Position numbers and translations under genes: made by a program. The notes beneath the pieces were generated by a model that was given only the letters and a program-made list of their open reading frames with translations, ran no database searches and was not told the DNA's origin. DNA of 11,783 nt from UBA493 sp035655435. Lineage in GTDB: Archaea > Iainarchaeota > Iainarchaeia > Iainarchaeales > Iainarchaeaceae. The stretch lies in NCBI GenBank assembly GCA_035655435.1, contig DASRUN010000027.1, positions 1 to 11,783 of the forward strand. The letters run 5' to 3'. Positions 6,360-11,132 of the stretch are shown here, piece after piece (positions within the stretch are counted from its first letter, which is position 1; every line of letters starts with the position of its first letter).

Positions 6360-7076
6360 AATATGTCTTGACAGGCGCCACAAGAAATCAAAATATTTTA
6401 TGAAACCCTCATTGATTTTTTTGCTTCTTATTTGAATTGCAATCGGTTCATCTGCCCAAATAACTATAACTGATTTATCCGCATACAGAAAAATTTGCGT
6501 TTTGGTTATGAATTTGGACGGAAGTTTTCTGCTTTTGGCATTCCACTCTTTCAGGAAATACTCCAAGTGCTTTGCATCTGCATTCCAAAGAACTTTGGCA
6601 TCAATTTTTTTTTCATTCAATGTTTTAATCCATTTTGGAGTATAGGTTTTTAGAAAATCATATTGAAGTCCGGTCGCGCCAAGCAAATAGATATAATTTG
6701 TGTTTCTCAACATGTCCTCCCAACACACTCTCATTCCCCTCAGCCCCTGAAACACCATCACATGTTGTTCTGATTTCGTTTTTTCGTAACTGGCTAACAT
6801 TCGCGGGAGCTCTTCTTTTGCTGTGTCAAGTTTTTCCTGAAGCAACGAAACTATGTAATCAGGGCTCGTTGATTCGTAAAATTTTTTTCTATCTTTTGTC
6901 ACTTGGGAAACAAAACCTTTGTCCGCAAGCCTTGAAAGAGCATCATAAACATTCCTTCGGTGTATCCCTGTTTTTTCGATTATTTGTCCGGCGGTATTCT
7001 GACCGCTGCGAAGCAGAAACGAGTAAATTTCAGACTCGTTTTTTGAAAGGCCAAGATCCTTGAATACTTCTTCCAT
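6348..7076 (-). CDS. TrmB-family transcriptional regulator
   Basis: The 242-residue protein has the TrmB architecture. An N-terminal winged helix domain (1-75) includes LGLSKNESEIYSFLLRSG and the recognition region GIHRRNVYDALSRLADKG, followed by a helical dimerisation segment (76-105). A phospholipase-D-like effector domain (107-242) carries GLRGMRVCWEDML and YIYLLGATGLQYDF. TrmB proteins are archaeal repressors or activators, many of which bind sugars or other small molecules. The start at 7076 begins exactly where the family consensus begins and has a TTTAAA box 26 bases upstream; extending the frame to 7289 would overlap the cupin gene. It is divergent from the cupin-methyltransferase operon, and a perfect 20-base inverted repeat lies in the shared promoter, so it probably controls that operon and itself. 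Its 3' end overlaps the convergent PIN toxin gene by 12 bases. No transporter is nearby to hint at the ligand. Confidence 0.88.
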   Translation of the reverse strand: MEEVFKDLGLSKNESEIYSFLLRSGQNTAGQIIEKTGIHRRNVYDALSRLADKGFVSQVTKDRKKFYESTSPDYIVSLLQEKLDTAKEELPRMLASYEKTKSEQHVMVFQGLRGMRVCWEDMLRNTNYIYLLGATGLQYDFLKTYTPKWIKTLNEKKIDAKVLWNADAKHLEYFLKEWNAKSRKLPSKFITKTQIFLYADKSVIVIWADEPIAIQIRSKKINEGFIKYFDFLWRLSRHISKK

Positions 7077-7096
7077 GCTAAAATCAAATTGCAAAA

Positions 7097-7152
7097 TGTT
7101 TAAAGTAGTAGCTGGTGCTACTACAAAGCAATAAGAAAAGGGAAAACAGAGG
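7097..7152. promoter_or_regulatory. Shared divergent promoter and SD for trmB-like and cupin genes
   Basis: A self-complementary TTTAAA at 7099-7104 can serve as TATA box in both directions. It lies 26 bases before the TrmB ATG at 7076, so that message would be leaderless. In the other direction transcription would start near 7128, giving a leader of about 30 bases that contains the Shine-Dalgarno CAGAGG at 7147-7152 for the cupin start at 7159. One box for two promoters, with the inverted repeat next to it, makes mutually dependent control likely. Confidence 0.5.
7105..7124. promoter_or_regulatory. Perfect inverted repeat, probable TrmB operator
   Basis: GTAGTAGC-TGGT-GCTACTAC is a perfect inverted repeat with 8-base arms and a 4-base spacer. 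It touches the TTTAAA box, lying between that box and the expected start of the cupin transcript, and upstream of the box for the regulator gene. A dimeric winged-helix protein is the natural ligand, and the divergently encoded TrmB-like protein is the obvious candidate. Bound here it should block the cupin promoter directly and either repress or activate its own gene. Confidence 0.7.
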
Positions 7153-7158
7153 CTTTTT

Positions 7159-7539
7159 ATGAAACCAAAAAATCTAGATAATGTTGAATTGGATGTAAAT
7201 TTAACCGAAAAAATTATGGCAAAGGAGATTATAAGCCGGGAAGAAAATGACAGCAGATTAAGCTGCCATAAAATCCGTATCCCGCCCAAAGAGGAGTATC
7301 CGATTCACGAACACCCGAGCGAGCATATTATCCTGTTGCTGAACGGAACCGGTTGGATGAAGCTCTGGAAAAATAATAAACAACATTCTTGTGATTTACG
7401 GTCTGGCGATGTTTTTTTTGTTCCGGCAAATGTGCCACACCAAGTTGGGGCTTATTCTTCAGGCGCGGATATGCTTGCCATAAGCTGTGACTCGAAATCA
7501 TTAACAGATCCGGAAAGATTGCGAATCGTGGAAAAATGA
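7159..7539 (+). CDS. Small single-domain cupin
   Basis: The 126-residue protein is one cupin barrel. Motif 1 is seen as PPKEEYPIHEHPSEHIILLL with H50, H52 and H56 (E55 adjacent), and motif 2 as GDVFFVPANVPHQV with H94. Three or four histidines of this kind normally bind a divalent metal, so it may be an enzyme (dioxygenase, isomerase) or a small-molecule sensor; residues outside the metal site do not tell which. There is no second domain. A Shine-Dalgarno (CAGAGG) precedes the ATG by 6 bases. Its stop overlaps the start of the methyltransferase gene (ATGA at 7536-7539), so the two are translated together, and the pair is probably controlled by the divergent TrmB-like regulator through the inverted repeat at 7105-7124. 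Confidence 0.85.
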   Translation: MKPKNLDNVELDVNLTEKIMAKEIISREENDSRLSCHKIRIPPKEEYPIHEHPSEHIILLLNGTGWMKLWKNNKQHSCDLRSGDVFFVPANVPHQVGAYSSGADMLAISCDSKSLTDPERLRIVEK

Positions 7540-8243
7540 TTTGGAAGAGATTGAAAATAGAATCCGGAAGCGAAGTTTATCCTCCAAAACCTGCAAGCCT
7601 GTTGCTTGCAAGAATAGCCGCAAAAATCGCGGCACCTAATCAAAAAATTCTGGATGCGTGCTGCGGTTCCGGCATAGTGGCCATTGCAGTGGCAAAGTTT
7701 GTTCCGAAGAGCAATGTGATTGCATCCGATATTAACTCAGAGGCAATTTTAACAACGAAAAAAAATGCGAAAAAAAATCGGGCAAACGTATTGGCAATTC
7801 AAAGTGACCTTTTTGCGGAATTTTCTGATTGTGAATTTGACTTAATTACAATACATCCTCCGGCAGTTCCATATTTGCCCGGAAAAAACTGGGGCATGTC
7901 AAATGGAATGGGAGTTGCAACCAACGGCGGGATTGACGGTTCCGAATTAGTGATTCGTTCTATACTAGAAGCAAAAAGGTGCCTCAAGAAAAACGGGCGG
8001 CTTTTACTTTTGCTGCCGCATTGGTGCAATACGAAAAAGGCATTCAAGGAGCTTTATGCAAATTATAAAAACGTTTCAAAATTGGCGGAGAAACGCATTG
8101 AATTTTTTCCAGCAACAACCGGCAATCCGGAGAAGGAAATGCTAGAGCATGCATACAGGTTGGCAAAAAAAGGCCAAATCAGAATAGAGTTCAAGAATGG
8201 AAAACCATATTCATATGCATCTGTAATTATGGCAGTTAAATGA
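7536..8243 (+). CDS. Class I SAM-dependent methyltransferase, HemK/PrmC-like, altered catalytic motif
   Basis: The 235-residue protein has the Rossmann-type SAM site: motif I ILDACCGSGIVAIAVA (38-53), the acidic residue ending strand 2 in IASDIN (D65), and QSDLF (89-93) after strand 3. Motif IV reads LITIHPPAVPY (103-113), where HemK/PrmC and Mtq2 enzymes have NPPY; here the Asn is His107 and the Tyr is Ala110. The later GGIDGSELVIRSILEAKRCL and GRLLLLLPHW segments follow the HemK pattern, which normally methylates a glutamine side chain in release factors. The change in the substrate-binding motif argues against simple glutamine methylation and for another substrate. The ATG overlaps the cupin stop (ATGA), so expression is coupled, and the protein probably works in the same pathway. 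A free-standing housekeeping PrmC is less likely given this regulated operon. Confidence 0.82.
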   Translation: MIWKRLKIESGSEVYPPKPASLLLARIAAKIAAPNQKILDACCGSGIVAIAVAKFVPKSNVIASDINSEAILTTKKNAKKNRANVLAIQSDLFAEFSDCEFDLITIHPPAVPYLPGKNWGMSNGMGVATNGGIDGSELVIRSILEAKRCLKKNGRLLLLLPHWCNTKKAFKELYANYKNVSKLAEKRIEFFPATTGNPEKEMLEHAYRLAKKGQIRIEFKNGKPYSYASVIMAVK

Positions 8244-8282
8244 GAATGCAGCATTTAATGAATAGCGAGAAGCAGAGCACGT

Positions 8283-8303
8283 GAAGTTGATTAACTTCTT
8301 TTT
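8283..8303 (+). terminator. Hairpin plus T-run after the methyltransferase gene
   Basis: GAAGTT-GATT-AACTTC (8283-8298) is a perfect 6-base-pair stem with a 4-base loop, followed at once by five T (8299-8303). It lies 40 bases after the methyltransferase stop and looks like an intrinsic terminator for that operon. It also overlaps the last codons of the convergent gene ending at 8291, so part of its symmetry could be coincidental coding sequence. Confidence 0.5.
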
Positions 8304-8800
8304 ACTAATCTTTTTTGTATTGCAAATTCGTGAACTTCGTCAGAAAGAGCAAGGAGAACCGGCCCATAAAGTCTTTGAAATTCTCGAAGGTTCGCTTTTT
8401 GTCCGTTCCTGTCCAAAAAATTCCGCATGGCTATAGGATGAACATCAGCAATTTTTTGTATTTCGCGTGCTGTTTGTTTTGGAAGTTTATACTTGCTTTC
8501 ACTTTCAAACCCATGTTCCTCAGGGGTTCTAAATGCAACTTCCATCCTGAGTTCTCGTTTTGCCAGATCCATTAACAGAGGAATATCAGTTTTGGTTATA
8601 ACTCCTAGTTGAGTTTTAGATTTCTTTATGGCAGTATCAACCATATGGGAAAATATACTAGTATCAAGTGTGTCAATAACTCCTAAGCGTTCCCTAAGTG
8701 CAGTTCTGGCAGCATCTAATTTTTTTCTTGCAAGCTGAGTTTCTCTCTTCTGATCTCGTTGCAGGCTTTTTGTTTTACTTGAAATCCTTTTTGTTCCCAT
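8291..8800 (-). CDS. Basic protein of unknown function
   Basis: I do not recognise this 169-residue protein. The first 37 residues are strongly basic and helical (KTKSLQRDQKRETQLARKKL), which could contact nucleic acid. The middle contains LGVITKTDIPLLMDLAKREL. The C-terminal half has KLPKQTAREIQKIADVHPIA followed by MRNFLDRNGQKANLREFQRL and ends in a basic tail. There are no cysteines, no signal peptide and no membrane segment. The start at 8800 is supported by TTTAAAT on the complement of about 8823-8830, roughly 26 bases upstream, and there is no Shine-Dalgarno, so the message is probably leaderless. It is divergent from map and convergent with the methyltransferase operon. The long frame with sensible amino-acid composition supports it as real. 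Confidence 0.68.
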   Translation of the reverse strand: MGTKRISSKTKSLQRDQKRETQLARKKLDAARTALRERLGVIDTLDTSIFSHMVDTAIKKSKTQLGVITKTDIPLLMDLAKRELRMEVAFRTPEEHGFESESKYKLPKQTAREIQKIADVHPIAMRNFLDRNGQKANLREFQRLYGPVLLALSDEVHEFAIQKRLVKRS

Positions 8801-8822
8801 ATAAAAAATAAGGATTTAGTGC

Positions 8823-8874
8823 CATTTAAACCTATTGGATAAATTTAAAACTCCTCTTCAAGGAGAATTTTTTC
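8823..8874. promoter_or_regulatory. Divergent promoter and hairpin over the map Shine-Dalgarno
   Basis: Two TATA-like boxes are present: ATTTAAAC around 8824-8831, usable by the leftward gene and possibly by map, and AAATTTAAAA at 8841-8850, about 29 bases before the map ATG. The Shine-Dalgarno AAGGAG (8860-8865) has good spacing to ATG 8875. CTCCT (8851-8855) can pair perfectly with AGGAG (8861-8865) across a CTTCA loop, hiding the ribosome site if transcription begins upstream. If the nearer TATA box is used, the message would be leaderless and the hairpin would not be in the RNA. Confidence 0.45.
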
Positions 8875-9771
8875 ATGGAAAAAGAAGAATTGAACTCTTA
8901 CAAAAAGGCCGGTGAAATAACTCTCGAAGCGCAGGAATTGGCGAAAAAAACTCTTAAAGAGGGTGCGAATCTTTTTGATTTTGCAGAGAAAATAGAAGAA
9001 GCTATCAAAAAGAAAGGCGGGTTTCCTGCTTTTCCGATAAATCTTTCCGTAAATGAAGTGGCAGCGCATTATACTCCTTCATTTGAATCAAAAGATGAAC
9101 TTCCTGACGGAGCTGTGATTAAGGTTGACATAGGTGTTCATGTTGATGGGTTTATTTGCGATTCCGCTAGAACAATTGATTTTTCGGGAAAATACAAAAC
9201 AATGGTTTCCGCTTCGGAAGAAGCATTGGAAGAAGCTGTGAAGCTTGCAAAAGAGGGAATGGTTTTGGGAAAAATCGGTTCCAAAATAGAATCAACAATT
9301 AAAGGAAAAGGATTCAAAGTAATTGAAAATCTTTCAGGGCATGGAGTGAAGCAAAATGATGCGCACACATATCCCACAATTCCTAACATTTCCAATAATG
9401 ATTCAAAAAAACTTGAAGATGGAATGGTTATTGCAATAGAACCATTTGCCACTAACGGAGCCGGTTTTGTTAGAGAAGGAAATCAGGCGGAAATATTCCA
9501 ATTGATTGAGAAAAAAGGTGTTCGCACAAAAGAGGCGCGACAAATAATGGATTTTGTGGATAAGAATTACAAAACACTTCCTTTTGCAGAACGCTGGATT
9601 CAAAGAGAATTGAAAATGCCTGAATTTGCACGCAAAGTCGGGTTAAGAGAATTGATGCAAAAAAAATGTATTACCGCATTTCCTTTATTGCATGAAAAAG
9701 AAGGTTCTATTGTGACTCAAGCTGAAACTACTCTTGTTTTGCATGATGGAAAAGTAACGCGTTTGATTTGA
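8875..9771 (+). CDS. map: Methionine aminopeptidase, type II
   Basis: The 298-residue enzyme removes the initiator methionine from new proteins in the cytoplasm. It has the pita-bread fold metal ligands D85 and D96 (VIKVDIGVHVDGFICDSART), H156 (LSGHGV), E189 (AIEPFA) and E284 (TQAETT), plus substrate-contacting H65 (AAHYTP) and H164 (AHTYP). The insertion between about 200 and 268, after AIEPFATNGAGFV, is the helical subdomain that defines type II enzymes of archaea and eukaryotes. Its length equals that of known archaeal members, and it looks complete. The start is fixed by the Shine-Dalgarno AAGGAG nine bases upstream and by alignment. The gene is monocistronic: a divergent gene lies upstream and T-rich sequence lies downstream. 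Confidence 0.96.
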   Translation: MEKEELNSYKKAGEITLEAQELAKKTLKEGANLFDFAEKIEEAIKKKGGFPAFPINLSVNEVAAHYTPSFESKDELPDGAVIKVDIGVHVDGFICDSARTIDFSGKYKTMVSASEEALEEAVKLAKEGMVLGKIGSKIESTIKGKGFKVIENLSGHGVKQNDAHTYPTIPNISNNDSKKLEDGMVIAIEPFATNGAGFVREGNQAEIFQLIEKKGVRTKEARQIMDFVDKNYKTLPFAERWIQRELKMPEFARKVGLRELMQKKCITAFPLLHEKEGSIVTQAETTLVLHDGKVTRLI

Positions 9772-9927
9772 AAGCAACCTTTTTCTTTCTCTTTCCAAGA
9801 AAAATAAAAATTGACCAAAAAGAAAGAGAAATATGTGATTTTAATCGTTTTCATAGCCAATTAATATGGTTCTTTTCTTTTTTAGTTAAGCTTTTTTCTT
9901 TGCTATCAAGAAAAGAAAAAAGGTTAA
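9772..9927 (+). other. A+T-rich spacer with pyrimidine/purine tracts and T-runs
   Basis: This 156-base stretch between map and tRNA-Arg has no convincing gene. Just after the map stop comes a pyrimidine tract (CCTTTTTCTTTCTCTTTCC) whose part TTTCTCTTTC at 9786-9795 is the perfect complement of GAAAGAGAAA at 9822-9831, allowing a 10-base-pair stem with a long loop. More T-runs follow around 9871-9899 and a purine tract (AAGAAAAGAAAAAAGG) directly precedes the tRNA. T-runs here would end map transcription. No clear TATA box for the tRNA could be fixed. Confidence 0.45.
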
Positions 9928-10001
9928 GCCCTTGTAGTATAACCTGGATAGAATGCTGGCTTGCGGAGCCTGAGATCTGGGTTCGAATCCCAGCAGGGGC
10001 G
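9928..10001 (+). tRNA. tRNA-Arg (anticodon GCG)
   Basis: Acceptor stem GCCCTTG (9928-9934) pairs with CAGGGGC (9994-10000), one G-U pair included; G10001 is the discriminator and CCA is not encoded. The T arm is CTGGG-TTCGAAT-CCCAG (9977-9993), perfect. The anticodon loop TTGCGGA (9961-9967) gives GCG, which reads CGC/CGU arginine codons. The D loop has A14 and G18G19. Two stems are imperfect: the D stem has an A12-A23 mismatch (9939/9952), and the anticodon stem CTGGC/GCCTG has a T28-T42 mismatch (9957/9971). No intron is needed for the fold. It is most likely functional, but weaker than the tRNA-Leu downstream. Confidence 0.88.
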
Positions 10002-10021
10002 AATTGTAAATTCAAAAGTAA

Positions 10022-10029
10022 TTTATAGT
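10022..10029 (+). promoter_or_regulatory. TATA box for the zinc-ribbon/arrestin-like operon
   Basis: TTTATAGT is centred 26 bases before the ATG at 10052, the standard distance for a leaderless archaeal message. It lies only 21 bases after the end of tRNA-Arg, so the operon has its own promoter rather than depending on tRNA transcription. No Shine-Dalgarno is seen before the ATG. Confidence 0.5.
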
Positions 10030-10051
10030 AAAGTAAACTTACATTGATAGA

Positions 10052-10486
10052 ATGAGAGAACCCGGAACAAGCAAAAGAATTGATACACTTTTTAGTGGAA
10101 GATTCGGAAAAAGAAGACTTGATAAAAGACAAGGGAAAGATCAAAGAGCGGAAAGAACAGACCCGGGAAGACGAAAAGCAGCAGACACATCAACCCTGGA
10201 CAGAAGACGTAGAGATGATCCCCTTACCCGCAAAAACAAAGACAGGTTGAAGGACTACATATTAAACAGACTAAAACTTGGGAAAATGATATCTGTTTGT
10301 TCTGGTTGTGGGGCGGCAAAATATAGGGGAATTTTCTTTGATGTAGATAAAACAAAAAAATGGTGGAACACTATTTCTTCAAGGGTTACAGAAAAGGGAA
10401 AAATGCCAACAATATCACATAGCATCTGTGGAACATGCGCAAGAGAACTTTACCCTGATATAACAAAAGATTGGGATGTTAAGTGA
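10052..10486 (+). CDS. Stand-alone zinc-ribbon protein with basic N-terminal tail
   Basis: The 144-residue protein splits in two. Residues 1-68 are low-complexity and highly charged, rich in R, K and D (for example TLDRRRRDDPLTRKNKDR), and probably disordered. Residues 69-144 form a compact domain with CSGCG (C83, C86) and SHSICGTCARELYPDI (C126, C129, with H123). Tryptophans W104-W105 and the ISHSICxxCxxxLYP ending match the small zinc-binding domain that bacteria often place at the end of response regulators and sensor kinases (pattern CxxCxxxR...W...SHGICPECxxxxYP). Here it stands alone with no receiver or kinase domain. Zn2+ binding is likely; the function is unknown. The arrestin-like gene follows after 5 bases, so the two form an operon. 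The message appears leaderless. Confidence 0.78.
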   Translation: MREPGTSKRIDTLFSGRFGKRRLDKRQGKDQRAERTDPGRRKAADTSTLDRRRRDDPLTRKNKDRLKDYILNRLKLGKMISVCSGCGAAKYRGIFFDVDKTKKWWNTISSRVTEKGKMPTISHSICGTCARELYPDITKDWDVK

Positions 10487-10488
10487 TC
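10483..10488 (+). promoter_or_regulatory. Shine-Dalgarno GTGATC overlapping a stop codon
   Basis: GTGATC matches the part of the archaeal Shine-Dalgarno complementary to the 16S rRNA end (GGAGGTGATC). It contains the TGA stop (10484-10486) of the zinc-ribbon gene and lies 3 bases before the ATG at 10492. It supports that start and couples the two genes. Confidence 0.6.
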
Positions 10489-10491
10489 TAA

Positions 10492-10932
10492 ATGCTAGGT
10501 TTTGGTGCGGGAAAAATTGATTTGAAAATAAACGGGTTTAATTTCCGACCCGGAGATACGATTGAGGGACACGTAGCACTAACTCTGAACAAGCCGATGA
10601 AGGCAAAAGGAGTGAAGGTTGTTCTTACCGGAACTGAAAAATTTCGCGATGCAAAGAACCGGAACACCACTAGAATAATATTCAGCCTAGAGCAAATCCT
10701 TGACGGAGAAAAGGAATATTCCGGAACACGGGAATATGATTTCAAAATGGTTATACCAAATGACATCATTGCCGGAAAAAGGTTTAACAATGAAACCATA
10801 AACCAGATAGCGGATTTTGCCAAAATGCTCGGTGGAGGAGCCAGAAGGACAACTTGGGATCTGCGCGCAAAACTTGACATTCCAATGGGATTTGATGTTG
10901 CCAAAAGCCAGCAGATAAATATTAATCCTTGA
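10492..10932 (+). CDS. Arrestin/Spo0M-like beta-sandwich protein
   Basis: This 146-residue protein resembles the N-terminal beta-sandwich of arrestin-like and sporulation-control Spo0M proteins. Seen features are the start GAGKIDLKINGFNFRPGDTI, then EGHVALTLNKPMKAKGVKVV, a central LDGEKEYSGTREYDFKMVIP strand pair, and the end WDLRAKLDIPMGFDVAKSQQ, all characteristic of the fold. Such domains are protein-binding scaffolds; no catalytic residues are expected. At 146 residues it is one half-arrestin domain, not the two-domain form. It has no signal peptide or membrane segment. Its start is set by the GTGATC Shine-Dalgarno overlapping the previous stop. The coupling to a zinc-ribbon protein suggests the pair interact, but this is inference. 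A short loop rich in G (KMLGGGARR) may be flexible. Confidence 0.75.
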   Translation: MLGFGAGKIDLKINGFNFRPGDTIEGHVALTLNKPMKAKGVKVVLTGTEKFRDAKNRNTTRIIFSLEQILDGEKEYSGTREYDFKMVIPNDIIAGKRFNNETINQIADFAKMLGGGARRTTWDLRAKLDIPMGFDVAKSQQININP

Positions 10933-10974
10933 AAAAGCCCGTATTTAAAATTCTTGTTAGGGAAGAAATTCTAT

Positions 10975-10996
10975 TGAAATTATTCGAATAATTTCA
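10975..10996. repeat. Perfect 22-base palindrome upstream of tRNA-Leu
   Basis: Starting with T at 10975, GAAATTATTC is followed directly by its own reverse complement GAATAATTTC, and A10996 completes a 22-base palindrome with no spacer. It ends 10 bases before the 5' end of tRNA-Leu and begins 43 bases after the arrestin-like stop. Position suggests an operator over the tRNA promoter, since archaeal TATA boxes sit about here, or a hairpin ending the upstream operon. There is no long T-run directly after it, which argues against a classical intrinsic terminator. Confidence 0.7.
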
Positions 10997-11006
10997 GAGT
11001 TTTAAT

Positions 11007-11092
11007 GCAGGGGTACCCAAGCCCGGTCTAAGGGGCTGCCCTTAGGAGGCAGTGGCCCAGCGCCTTCGGAGGTTCGAATCCTCCCCCCTGCA
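11007..11092 (+). tRNA. tRNA-Leu (anticodon TAG)
   Basis: A class II tRNA of 86 bases. The acceptor stem GCAGGGG (11007-11013) pairs perfectly with CCCCTGC (11085-11091), A11092 is the discriminator, and CCA is not encoded. The anticodon arm CTGCC-CTTAGGA-GGCAG (11036-11052) is perfect, with anticodon TAG. The long variable arm (11053-11067) has a GGC/GCC stem. The T arm GGAGG-TTCGAAT-CCTCC (11068-11084) is perfect. D-stem CCC pairs with GGG (11016-11018 and 11032-11034), and the D loop has GG at 11025-11026. The long variable arm and A73 are hallmarks of leucine tRNA. No intron is present. Confidence 0.96.
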
Positions 11093-11132
11093 TCAATGAA
11101 TATTTTAATACTTTGAAAGTAGGTTCTTTTGC

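Noticed and set aside
7077..7289. N-terminal extension of the TrmB-like protein to 7289
   Set aside because: It runs through the divergent promoter and the start of the cupin gene; the family consensus begins at 7076.
8315..8575. Plus-strand open frame inside the unrecognised basic gene
   Set aside because: No promoter or ribosome site, phenylalanine- and cysteine-rich composition typical of an antisense shadow.
9935..9972. Intron in tRNA-Arg to explain the stem mismatches
   Set aside because: The anticodon arm is already of normal length with a 7-base loop; there is no extra sequence to remove and no bulge-helix-bulge.
9768..10028. Open frames on either strand across the map-tRNA spacer
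   Set aside because: Both contain the whole tRNA-Arg gene and A/T tract sequence; the products are F/S/K-rich with no recognisable domain.
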